From JAIRVZ01 sp031553415 (GTDB lineage Bacteria; Bacteroidota; Bacteroidia; Bacteroidales; Azobacteroidaceae), in contig JAVBLO010000005.1 of the NCBI GenBank assembly GCA_031553415.1, positions 1 to 64,000 on the forward strand: a DNA stretch of 64,000 nucleotides, read 5' to 3'. Position 1 is the stretch's first letter, and the number at the start of each line of letters is the position of its first letter. Positions 42,515-51,625 of the stretch are shown in pieces. The translations under genes were made by a program, and so were the position numbers. The notes below the pieces were generated by a model that had not been told where the DNA came from, did not search any database, and worked only from the letters and a program-made list of their open reading frames with translations.

Positions 42515-44785
42515 TTACCTTACCGGATACTTTTCGGCAGAAGGAGGTGCATTTTCTGATTTCGCACCCCAATTTTCGTTTGCTTTGTTACCCATTATGA
42601 GCTCCAGTTTTCCACCATTTTTAATGTCTTCGTGACTAAACCAGGGCTGCTCTAAATTTTTTCCGTTCAGTTTTGCCGATTGGATGTATTTATTTTCTTT
42701 CGAGCAATTTTTCGCATTGATTTCAAAGAAATGATTATTGCCAAGGTTTATTTTTATGTTTTCAAAACAAGGACTTCCGATGTTATATATTGGCAAGCCC
42801 GGAGTCACCGGATAAAAACCCATCATTGAGAACACAACAAACGCCGACATTCCACCACCATCTTCATCTCCGGGCATACCCATCAAATCATCCCTGAACC
42901 ACTGATTAAGTAATTCCCGTATCCTTTTTTGGGTCTTCCATGGTTGTCCCGCATAATTGTACAAATAGGGTATATGAAGAGACGGTTCATTGGCCATTGA
43001 AAACTGCCCCACATTGCCGGTATGGTCGGGTAATTGCGCATAAAATACATACTTGCCCGTTCCCAACGGCTCCCTGAATGTCTGGTCCAGATTCTTTATG
43101 AAATTATTGGCGCCTCCCATCAGTTGAATCAAATCATCCGGATTGTGAGGAACATCCCAACGGTATACCCAGGCATTATTTTCATCGTAATAATCTCTTG
43201 CTCCCTGTCCGCCCGAGAAACGATAATCAAACGGCTCTATAAATTTTCCATCCTTGTCTTTCGGGTGAAAAAAGGCGGTTTCGGAATTGTAAACATTACG
43301 ATAATTGTATGAGCGTTTCAGAAAATGTTCATAATCGTCTGTTTTACCTAATTCTTTAGCTATTTGTGACAAACACCAATCATCATAACATGTTCCAAGG
43401 GTTATTGCCACTGACTGTCGTTTTTCCTTGGGATGAACTCCTTTTACCGTTTCTTCCTCTTCGGGATATAACGAAGGATAATAACCCTTTTCCTGATAAA
43501 AAATATCTAATTCCGTATTACCCATTCGCTTCCAGGGGAGTAAAGACTTATCGGTTAATGAGCTTTTGCAGGCATTGTAAGCCGCTTCCAAATCATACCC
43601 GTGCAACCCCTTACAATAGGCATCCCAAACGACTGCTACAGAATGATTCCCATTCATCCTGTGACTATCGCCCGTAACTTCGGGAAACGTAGGCATCCAA
43701 CCCTCTTTGCTTTGTTCTGCCATGCGGAGATATGAATTAACCATATCGGATTCCATTTCCGGTTCTATTATAATGCGTAACGGATGTGTTGCTCTGTAAG
43801 TATCCCATACCCAATCGTCGGTATAAAAAGGAGTTCCTTCATCATCATGTATTTGTCCGTCGAAGGCGCTGTAATATCGACCATCTTCTGAAATATTAAT
43901 CATTCGTTCGTAAGTTCTGTAAAGCGATGTGTAAAAAACAGCTTTATCTTCGTTGCCAATATCTTGTATTTCTATTTTGCTTAATGCATCGTTCCACTTT
44001 TTTCTTCCAATATTTGCAATCTTATCGACACTATATGTTTGTATTTCTCTTTTCAGGTTTTTACGGGCTTGTTCTTCGCTGATAAAAGACACTCCATACC
44101 GTATGTTTACCTGTTTTTGCTGGAAACATAAAATCAATGCTTTGTTCATTCCTTCAACAGTTGTTTTATGGTAATCAATCTCATTATTGTTTAATGCACC
44201 GGCGCTCAAAACAGGTTGTTCCGCTTCTAAATACAGATACACTTTAGTACCTTGTCCAACCAACTGGTATCCGGAAACCCCGCATCCTGTTGTCTTTAAT
44301 GCTCCATTACGAGTATTGATAATCAGCTGATTGGATAAATTTTCATCAAAGGTAAAATTATAAACCCCCGATTGGTGCGAAGGAGCAAAATCCACTTTAA
44401 TTTTAGCTTCGTTTAAATAAACGGAATAACGATAAGGAGATATTTTTTCATCATCGTAGCTATAATCAATAACAGGCGAAAATGTACCCCAGAATTCGTT
44501 TTTAGGACTTATATTGAAAGCGGAACTACCCCGATGACTTGTAACAATAACCGGAACTCCGGATATGAAATCAGAAGTATAATCCTTTCGTTCCGGGTAC
44601 ACTCTCAACATACTGTTGGGCAAATGAACCGTGGGATAAGTAGGCACTAACAAATGGCTTATATTCCCGATGTAAGGATTCACATAATCTACCGGCAGCT
44701 TCTCCTGCCCGGGATTAAATTTATTGCACGAAACAAGTGCGAGAATAAGGGTACATGCCAAAGGCAATAAAATTTTTCTTGTCAT
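42515..44785 (-). CDS. GH92 family alpha-mannosidase-like lipoprotein
   Basis: Exo-acting, calcium-dependent inverting alpha-mannosidase family, 756 residues. It has a lipoprotein signal (ILALVSC, lipid Cys at about residue 20), so it is anchored in an outer or periplasmic membrane leaflet. The N-terminal beta-sandwich begins VDYVNPYIGNISHLLVPTYP. The (alpha/alpha)6 domain has DDWVWDTYRATHPLRIIIEP, QFSMANEPSLHIPYLYNYAG and MPGDEDGGGMSAFVVFSMMG. The last two motifs read GNEPSHHIAYLY and GNEDCGQMSAWY in the composite GH92 upstream, so this enzyme is a distinct subtype whose linkage specificity may differ. It lies 14 bases after GH30 in the PUL operon. Confidence 0.9.
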   Translation of the reverse strand: MTRKILLPLACTLILALVSCNKFNPGQEKLPVDYVNPYIGNISHLLVPTYPTVHLPNSMLRVYPERKDYTSDFISGVPVIVTSHRGSSAFNISPKNEFWGTFSPVIDYSYDDEKISPYRYSVYLNEAKIKVDFAPSHQSGVYNFTFDENLSNQLIINTRNGALKTTGCGVSGYQLVGQGTKVYLYLEAEQPVLSAGALNNNEIDYHKTTVEGMNKALILCFQQKQVNIRYGVSFISEEQARKNLKREIQTYSVDKIANIGRKKWNDALSKIEIQDIGNEDKAVFYTSLYRTYERMINISEDGRYYSAFDGQIHDDEGTPFYTDDWVWDTYRATHPLRIIIEPEMESDMVNSYLRMAEQSKEGWMPTFPEVTGDSHRMNGNHSVAVVWDAYCKGLHGYDLEAAYNACKSSLTDKSLLPWKRMGNTELDIFYQEKGYYPSLYPEEEETVKGVHPKEKRQSVAITLGTCYDDWCLSQIAKELGKTDDYEHFLKRSYNYRNVYNSETAFFHPKDKDGKFIEPFDYRFSGGQGARDYYDENNAWVYRWDVPHNPDDLIQLMGGANNFIKNLDQTFREPLGTGKYVFYAQLPDHTGNVGQFSMANEPSLHIPYLYNYAGQPWKTQKRIRELLNQWFRDDLMGMPGDEDGGGMSAFVVFSMMGFYPVTPGLPIYNIGSPCFENIKINLGNNHFFEINAKNCSKENKYIQSAKLNGKNLEQPWFSHEDIKNGGKLELIMGNKANENWGAKSENAPPSAEKYPVR

Positions 44786-44799
44786 TTTTTGTCAGATAT

Positions 44800-46224
44800 T
44801 TAAAAACGAATTGTATTAAACGATTTCGCTGTTACATTTATATTTATCGATTTGTTGTTGTAAGCAATTTTTACATTCTTTTCTTTTTCATCTTTGTTTA
44901 CGACAATCACCACTATTTTACCATCCGGATTTACGAAAGCCAAATGATCGTCAGTTTCGTTGGTTTTCAGCCGATAAGCGCCGGGCTGTACAAATCCAGT
45001 GAGGTGTTTCATTAAATAATATTCCGGGTTATATGTCACTTTTCCGGTAGCTTTTTCTATTGAGATGAGCGCATTTTGCCGCCAACCCCATGTGCTTAAG
45101 CCTGTATGGTCAAGTACCATATTCCAATAAGTATAAACGTTGGCGCCGTTTGAAAGATAGCGGTTTATCAAACCCCAGGTATATTCGGCATACTGCCAAT
45201 CGTTTAAACCGTTGCCACATTCCGACTCTGTTTGCCAAAGCCGCAGTTGCGGATTTTCGCGATGAATAGCAGGAATTGCATCTTTTCCGCTCCACTGGAA
45301 ACCAAACCCCTTGACATATTTCATTGCTTTTTCATTTTTCAGAGCCGTGCGGAAATAATCGGTATTCCTCGTGTTGATTGTTCCAAAAAAAATTTCGGTT
45401 GTAATACTGTCTGCTTCAAATTGGGGTCCAAGATACTCGCCGATAAAATAAACCAGGTCTTCTGTCCGCCATTTGCAACTCGGGAACTTCTGGTTAGAGC
45501 AGGGTTCATTTTGTACATGAACAGCTTCGATTTGCAAACCTTCGCACTCGTAAGCTTTTATAAACTTGCTAAAATACAGTGCATAAGCCTCTAAATAGCC
45601 TTTGAGCATTTTGAAACCGGTTGCTTCCGGCGAATTGGCCTGTTCAGGTGCAAGCCCGTTATTTTTGTCGAAACTACCGGCGTAATGGTTGCTGGTTTTC
45701 ATCCACGCAGGTGGAGACCATGGTGAAGCCCAGATTTTCAGGGCAGAATTTATGTTTTTTGCAGCCTTAATATAAGGTATAAGAATATAACGGTCACGGT
45801 CAATATTGAAGTTGATCATTTTAAAGTCTTCTGCCACATCGTTGAATGAATAAAAACTGAGCGCATAGTCGCTTGCACCCATCGGCATGCGGTTGAGCGT
45901 AAAATTGGCTTCCGAAGGACTAAAAAGTTTGTTCAAAACGTTGTTTCTTTCTTTCTCGGGAAGTGTAATCAACGCATCCCACCCCATTTCGTTAAAGCAT
46001 CCGCCAAAACCTTCAATCTGTTGCAGTTTTTCGGTGGTTACCACAATGTCGGCATCATCAACTGTTTTATTTTCCAATGTTATCTTACCGCCTTTTTGCC
46101 ACTGTTTTTCCGGCGTGCTGTACGTCCATTCTACCTGTTGGGCAGTTGTAAAATGAAAAATGAAAAATGAAAAATGAAAAATGAGTATACCTTTCATAAA
46201 ATCTTGTTTATTTGCTCTTTTCAT
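44800..46224 (-). CDS. GH30 family glycoside hydrolase
   Basis: Retaining (beta/alpha)8 enzyme plus side beta-domain, 474 residues, of the glucosylceramidase/beta-glucosidase/beta-1,6-glucanase type. It has QIEGFGGCFNEMGWDAL, ASPWSPPAWMKTSNHYAG, the acid/base E240 in HVQNEP and the nucleophile E333 in WQTESECGNG. The C-terminal beta-sandwich ends near KSINVTAKSFNTI-like strands. The signal peptide (IFHFSFFIFHF) is encoded by a (AAAAATG)5 repeat. The ATG at 46224 overlaps the upstream stop by 4 bases; an internal ATG at 46197 (MKGILIFHF) gives a shorter, equally plausible signal peptide. Substrate preference is not resolved. Confidence 0.9.
   Translation of the reverse strand: MKRANKQDFMKGILIFHFSFFIFHFTTAQQVEWTYSTPEKQWQKGGKITLENKTVDDADIVVTTEKLQQIEGFGGCFNEMGWDALITLPEKERNNVLNKLFSPSEANFTLNRMPMGASDYALSFYSFNDVAEDFKMINFNIDRDRYILIPYIKAAKNINSALKIWASPWSPPAWMKTSNHYAGSFDKNNGLAPEQANSPEATGFKMLKGYLEAYALYFSKFIKAYECEGLQIEAVHVQNEPCSNQKFPSCKWRTEDLVYFIGEYLGPQFEADSITTEIFFGTINTRNTDYFRTALKNEKAMKYVKGFGFQWSGKDAIPAIHRENPQLRLWQTESECGNGLNDWQYAEYTWGLINRYLSNGANVYTYWNMVLDHTGLSTWGWRQNALISIEKATGKVTYNPEYYLMKHLTGFVQPGAYRLKTNETDDHLAFVNPDGKIVVIVVNKDEKEKNVKIAYNNKSININVTAKSFNTIRF
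46150..46183. repeat. Heptanucleotide repeat (AAAAATG)5 inside the GH30 signal-peptide coding region
   Basis: Five copies of AAAAATG (the first lacks one A) run uninterrupted and are read on the minus strand as the hydrophobic core of the GH30 signal peptide. One unit more or less shifts the frame by 1 base. The same word occurs in non-coding spacers at 7590-7680 and 37879-37966. Confidence 0.85.
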
Positions 46225-49200
46225 GTTTTTCTATTTTTTTGTTCAAACATCCATCTCCACATATCAACATCACTGTATGCAGGCGACCATACGCCATGCC
46301 CAACATCTTTGTACTCTGTATAAACCGGTTTTCCTCCTGCTTTTTCTATGGCATCGATCATATCGCGTGAACGTTCGGGAATTACTGTTTTATCAGCATC
46401 GCCGTGAAAAACCCAGATGGGTATGTTGGTCAATAATTCAGCATAAGAGGGATCGGGCGCAAGTTTCGTCTTGATATGCAAACCAGTACGGTTGAATACG
46501 CTTGTGTTGTCGCTCTCCTTGAGCAGTACAACATTGTTAGTGTAAATGCCGTAGCGACCGTTATTCTGGGTGAGATTGCTATGGATATTTACTTTTTTAC
46601 AACCATCCATCAGACTTTCTATTTCTATTCCGTCCCGGTCGTTTCCTTCGGTCAGACAGCTTTCTATGACAATATTTTCACTTTCGGAACAACGGATTCC
46701 TGAAAGATAGTTACGACTCATTTCACAACCCGAAACCGTAACATTTTTTGCAAACATCATTTCAATTCCGCTACCGAATGGCGAAGTATCGAAACGGCTA
46801 CCGGTAATCCAGCAATCAGTAACGTGAGACAAGTTGAGATTGTGGTGCAATCCGGCGCCGGGAACTACACTCGAACCATTATCGCTGAAATCACAGCGAT
46901 TTATTTTTATGTTTTCAGCTCCTACTATCAAAACACCGTTTTTAGTAAAATTCTGAATCGTAACATTCTCGAACAGAATATTTTTAATTGCGCCGCCTTT
47001 TTCCGACCGGAGCACAACACCTTCACGGCTTGGCGCACTCATGTATGAGCGGGAACGACGGTCATGATTGGGGTCGTTGTTGGTTACTACCGTAACGGCG
47101 CCTTCAATTAGCAAATCGTGAAAAGCGACATTGCAGAGGCTGTCGTCACCACAAATAATGGTTTCAGCATGTACTTGGGGGGCAAGAAACAATATCGTTT
47201 CTTTTCCGTAACCCATAAGTGTCAATCCACTGTAAATTTTAAGCGGCACTTCGAGTGTGTGAATACCTCGTTCTAAAACGATAACTTTGTTATTTCCTTT
47301 GTTTTTATCAATAGCCTCCTGAACCGGTTCGCCAGCCCTGACCACAATGGTATTTCCCGGAATTTCTCTCGCAGGTTTATCCAATGCGCCTGTTTTTGCG
47401 GATTTCAAAAAATCAGTTTCAGGTAAAGTCTTCAAGTTATTGGTAGCCGGATGAGCATGTTTCCTCAACCCGGTCAAAGTACCAACCGGGAAATTGGCGC
47501 GCGTATGCTTTTCGATAACTTCCTTAGTATAAGGGAGCTCAATGCCCCTGACATTTTTGTAATAATCGTAAAATGACTCGTAAATATCTTTGTATTTTTC
47601 ACGTCCCCGCTTCGACAATACTCCAAAAACGTCAATATCGCCTTTGTCGAGCATCATTTGCGAGCATTGTTCGTAGGAATACGCCAGGCGGTCGTCAGCA
47701 ACACTATAAAAATCCAATCCTTGTGTTAAAGCCGTTTGCGCCGCTTTGGCAAATTCGCCGATTCCGAGCTGAACGTGGTCCCAATCGCGGGTTGCTTCCT
47801 GGCTCTGACCACCCGGATAAATGTATTTGGTGATACCTCCGTTACGCGGCCCCCAATAGAAACGATCAACAGCGCGGTTAAAAATATCCTGGCGGTCGGT
47901 ATAAACGCCAATACACATCATGGTACTGATTATGGAAGCATCCCAGTTTCCGTTGGCTTCGGTAAAAAAGTCTTCGATGGTGGGATACAATACCGTAAGC
48001 ACCATGCGTTTGAATTGTTCCCTGTTTTTTTCCTTCCAACCTGGATAAGAATAAGTTATGATTTCGGCGGCGTTGAGAAAATAGTAGCCGAACAAACCCA
48101 CATTCAGTTTGGCGTTATTGGCATCGAAACTGCGTAATTTGTACGACCATGCATTCAGGATTTCTACCGCTTTCCGGGCATACGCTTCGTCTTTTGTAAT
48201 ATACCACATCAAGGCATGATTGTAAACGGCAGTGCCGCTTTGAGAAAATTCCTTGCCTCCCACGCTGTTTTCACCGTAAGGTCCTTCTGAAATAAACGAT
48301 ACCGGTTTAGGGAGAAAGTCAAGCGCGGTTTCCTGTTTCAGCTTATTGAAAGATGTTTTCCAAGGTTCTGTTCCTTTTAATACGTTTTCGCGCATAAAGT
48401 CAAGGTCGGCCTGGTTCTGCGCCATACCAGGATGAACAAATGGTTTGGAGAGGAAAACGCTTTCCGGTTTTGTTTGTGGCCGGCTTTCCTGTGTTTTCCC
48501 AAAATCGTAATTCGGTTCCTTTCCCATCCGTAAACGTAAAACCCCGCCTTGCATGATATCACTGTGCCGGATAAATGAAAAATCATATTTCGCACCATTT
48601 AATTCCGCACTTTGTATGTATATATTTTCAGGTGAATTGTTGATAGCCTCTACAATAAAAGTCTTTCCGTTTCCGAGATTTACAGTTGCTTTATCGAACA
48701 GCGGACTACCCAAAATGTATTGTCCCGAAGCCGTAAAAACCGGATAAAACCCAAGTGAGGATAGAATGTACCATGCCGACATCTGACCGCAATCTTCATT
48801 TCCAATGATTCCTTCCGGTTGGTTTTTGTAAAATTCTTTCATGATGTAACGGGCAAGCCGCGCGGTTTTCCACTGTTGTCCGATATACGAATACAGATAC
48901 GCAATGTGGTGGCTCGGTTCATTTCCATGTGCATATTGTCCGATACAACCTGTCAAATCGACAAGTACATCAGGGTCGTTTGTAGCATCTAAAGCAAAGA
49001 ACGTATTTAATCGATCTTCAAAAGGTACTTCACCGCCCAATAAATCTATCAAACCTTCTACATCTTGCGGGACAAGCCACAGGTATTGCCACGGATTTCC
49101 TTCGGCATAGTCGGTAGCCCATGGTTTGACCGATTTTATCGGGTCGAAAACAGGATTCCAAGTTCCGTCAGCCATTTTTCCGCGAAAGAACCCAACATTT

Positions 49201-51578
49201 CGATCATAATAAAATTTATAATTTTCAGCCCGTTTGGCGAAATATTTGTAATCATCGGTTTTCCCCAGCTTTTTTGCCAACAGTGCAATGCTTGCATTGC
49301 CGACAGCGTATTCAAGCGCCATGGCGACAGGACGGTTTGTCATTACATCAGACGGTATCGGTTTCAGTTCACGGTCGTATTCCAATCCACGCACATTGCC
49401 CATAGCCGACTGTTTCAACGCATTAAACGCCCGCTCCGCATCAATACCTTTTATACCCTTCAGGCAGGCTTCGGCAATTACCTCAAAGCTGCTGTTTCCA
49501 ACCATTGTTCCTGTATCGTATCCACGCAAATGCCAAACTGGCAACATTCCTGTCTGGTCGAAAATTGCCAGCATCGAATTGACAAAATCAGCGGTGCGTT
49601 TTTCGTCAATCAGGGTGAACAGTGGGTGCGCTGCACGGTATGTATCCCACAATGAGAAGATGGTATAATTGTCGAACCCCGGATTTTTATAATTTTTCCA
49701 ATCGGAACCACGATAGTCTCCGTTAGCATCGTTGAACAGCGAAGGATGAATCATGGCGTGATACAGCGAAGTATAAAAAATGCGCTTGTCATTCTCGTTT
49801 TTTGTTTCTACAACAATTTTTGAAAGTTCGCTGTTCCATTTTCCATTTGCCTGCGCAGCAATTTCTTCAAAATTCCAGTCAGGTATTTCCGCTTTAATAT
49901 TTTCCAGTGCATTGTCGGCACTTACCGGAGAAATTCCGACTTTCAACTGTATGGTTTTTGGCGATTGGGCGAAAGTGATTACACCTTTGAGCGCTTTCCC
50001 GTTTGCTTTTTTGCCAGAAACGGATTTTACATCATCGTAAATCGTAAAATTATCAATAGGTATAGACGTTTTTATAGCAAAGAAAACCTGTTGCTTTTTT
50101 GCCCATCCTTCCGACGAACGGTATCCTTTAAACGTATATTTATCAACCTGTTCGATATAGGTATCGGTAGAACGGTCGTTGATACCTTCCGCCAAATCAA
50201 TCATGATACGTGCGTTCTCTCCCTGTGGAAAAGTATATTTATGAAACCCAACCCTTTCTGAAGCCGTAAGTTCTACATCGATATTATAATCATCGAGTTT
50301 TACGCGGTAGTATCCGGGGCTTGCCGTTTCATTCAGATGCGAAAATTGAGAGGCATAACCGCTGTAACGTTCTGTTTCCTTGCCTTTTTTCAATTTCAGT
50401 TCGCCCATATAAGGCATTAGCAGTACATCGCCCAAATCGCCGATTCCTGTTCCGCTAAGGTGTAACTGGGGGAAGCCAATAATCACACTGTCGCGGTAAT
50501 TGTAGCCCGAACACCAGTCCCAGCCTTTGAAAAAATTGGACGGGCCTACCTGAACAGCTCCATACGGCACACTTGCTCCCACAAAGACGTGCCCGTGTCC
50601 TCCGGATCCGATAAAAGGATCAACCCAATCTGTAAATTTTTGCTCATTCGCCTTGATGTAGGAAGATTTTGTTGGTTTTACCTGCCGGATGCTGCCATCG
50701 GCATTGTAATACAATTTATCAACACACACTGAACGTAAGTTGCCTTGTCCTGATATGTCACAGGTATGGTAAAACAGATACCATTGTCCTTTATACTCCA
50801 CTATCGAACCGTGATTAGTATCGGAACTGACACCGTCGAGCAGTATTCCACGATAAGTCCACGGTCCTAATGGCGAATCGCTTGTGGCATAACGCAGCCG
50901 GTTATGCCCTTTTGAGTTGTCGGCATAAGAAAGGTAATAAATTCCCTTCCGCTTGTGAACCCATGCGCCTTCATGAAAATCTTCAAGACCTTTCATATCT
51001 TGCAATGCACCATCGGGTTCTGCCATATTTTTTTTTAACTTAGCCGCTTTACAGCGGGCGCCTCCCCCGTAATAAAAATAAGCCTGTCCATCGTCATCGA
51101 CAAAAACGCAGGGGTCGATCATGGCGTGCTGGTCACCTTCGAGTTCAAGATAACCCTGCACCGTGAAATCTGAAGCGGGCTTGTCGCTTACGGCAATGCC
51201 TGTCTTCCATGTGCGATTCCAGTCGGTACCGCTTGGATGAGGAAAGTAGAAATAATACTTCCCGTTTTTGTATGCACAATCAGGCGCCCACATGAAACCG
51301 CCCTCCTTGCGCCCCCATGATACCTGGCTTGCTTCGAGAATCTGACCATGGTCAAACCAGTTGAGCATATCGTCGGTGGAAAATACATGGTATTTATCCA
51401 TACGGTCGCAACCTCGTGGCGGGTTAATATCGTGGGAAGGATAAATGTAAAGCCTCCCGTCAGCCCAAACATGTGCCGAAGGGTCGGCAGTGTAAATGTG
51501 GCGGATAATGGGATTGCCCTGAGAAAATGAATACAAAATACAAAAAGTAAAATACAGTAAAAAGAAAGTTCGCTTCAT
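46221..51578 (-). CDS. Composite secreted protein: GH43 + GH92 + alginate-lyase-like + beta-helix + esterase C-terminus
   Basis: One uninterrupted frame of 1785 residues. Residues 1-19 are a signal peptide. Residues 21-310 are a GH43 five-bladed propeller with the catalytic acids D32 (TADPSAHVW), D155 (MIDPCVFVDDDG) and E203 (FHEGAWV). Residues 314-1028 are a complete GH92 with GNEPSHHIAYLY and GNEDCGQMSAWY. Residues 1045-1365 are an alginate-lyase-like (alpha/alpha) domain starting VHPGMAQNQADLDFMREN, with NWDAS and GGQSQEATRDWDHVQLG. Residues 1403-1695 are a right-handed beta-helix. Residues 1707-1785 match only the end of an alpha/beta-hydrolase esterase, with the acid and His (FHGDADK, D1729; GHGVW, H1761) but no nucleophile serine. 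Each junction looks like the edge of a separate PUL gene. It may be a genuine multi-enzyme, a product of deletions, or an assembly join. The stop overlaps GH30 by 4 bases. Confidence 0.82.
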   Translation of the reverse strand: MKRTFFLLYFTFCILYSFSQGNPIIRHIYTADPSAHVWADGRLYIYPSHDINPPRGCDRMDKYHVFSTDDMLNWFDHGQILEASQVSWGRKEGGFMWAPDCAYKNGKYYFYFPHPSGTDWNRTWKTGIAVSDKPASDFTVQGYLELEGDQHAMIDPCVFVDDDGQAYFYYGGGARCKAAKLKKNMAEPDGALQDMKGLEDFHEGAWVHKRKGIYYLSYADNSKGHNRLRYATSDSPLGPWTYRGILLDGVSSDTNHGSIVEYKGQWYLFYHTCDISGQGNLRSVCVDKLYYNADGSIRQVKPTKSSYIKANEQKFTDWVDPFIGSGGHGHVFVGASVPYGAVQVGPSNFFKGWDWCSGYNYRDSVIIGFPQLHLSGTGIGDLGDVLLMPYMGELKLKKGKETERYSGYASQFSHLNETASPGYYRVKLDDYNIDVELTASERVGFHKYTFPQGENARIMIDLAEGINDRSTDTYIEQVDKYTFKGYRSSEGWAKKQQVFFAIKTSIPIDNFTIYDDVKSVSGKKANGKALKGVITFAQSPKTIQLKVGISPVSADNALENIKAEIPDWNFEEIAAQANGKWNSELSKIVVETKNENDKRIFYTSLYHAMIHPSLFNDANGDYRGSDWKNYKNPGFDNYTIFSLWDTYRAAHPLFTLIDEKRTADFVNSMLAIFDQTGMLPVWHLRGYDTGTMVGNSSFEVIAEACLKGIKGIDAERAFNALKQSAMGNVRGLEYDRELKPIPSDVMTNRPVAMALEYAVGNASIALLAKKLGKTDDYKYFAKRAENYKFYYDRNVGFFRGKMADGTWNPVFDPIKSVKPWATDYAEGNPWQYLWLVPQDVEGLIDLLGGEVPFEDRLNTFFALDATNDPDVLVDLTGCIGQYAHGNEPSHHIAYLYSYIGQQWKTARLARYIMKEFYKNQPEGIIGNEDCGQMSAWYILSSLGFYPVFTASGQYILGSPLFDKATVNLGNGKTFIVEAINNSPENIYIQSAELNGAKYDFSFIRHSDIMQGGVLRLRMGKEPNYDFGKTQESRPQTKPESVFLSKPFVHPGMAQNQADLDFMRENVLKGTEPWKTSFNKLKQETALDFLPKPVSFISEGPYGENSVGGKEFSQSGTAVYNHALMWYITKDEAYARKAVEILNAWSYKLRSFDANNAKLNVGLFGYYFLNAAEIITYSYPGWKEKNREQFKRMVLTVLYPTIEDFFTEANGNWDASIISTMMCIGVYTDRQDIFNRAVDRFYWGPRNGGITKYIYPGGQSQEATRDWDHVQLGIGEFAKAAQTALTQGLDFYSVADDRLAYSYEQCSQMMLDKGDIDVFGVLSKRGREKYKDIYESFYDYYKNVRGIELPYTKEVIEKHTRANFPVGTLTGLRKHAHPATNNLKTLPETDFLKSAKTGALDKPAREIPGNTIVVRAGEPVQEAIDKNKGNNKVIVLERGIHTLEVPLKIYSGLTLMGYGKETILFLAPQVHAETIICGDDSLCNVAFHDLLIEGAVTVVTNNDPNHDRRSRSYMSAPSREGVVLRSEKGGAIKNILFENVTIQNFTKNGVLIVGAENIKINRCDFSDNGSSVVPGAGLHHNLNLSHVTDCWITGSRFDTSPFGSGIEMMFAKNVTVSGCEMSRNYLSGIRCSESENIVIESCLTEGNDRDGIEIESLMDGCKKVNIHSNLTQNNGRYGIYTNNVVLLKESDNTSVFNRTGLHIKTKLAPDPSYAELLTNIPIWVFHGDADKTVIPERSRDMIDAIEKAGGKPVYTEYKDVGHGVWSPAYSDVDMWRWMFEQKNRKT

Positions 51579-51625
51579 GTTCTTCTAATTTATTTCGTTT
51601 GACGCTTTTGACACTGTCCCTGATT

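Noticed and set aside
49065..49655. 196-codon plus-strand frame
   Set aside because: It lies antisense to the conserved GH92 part of the composite protein and has no plausible protein features.
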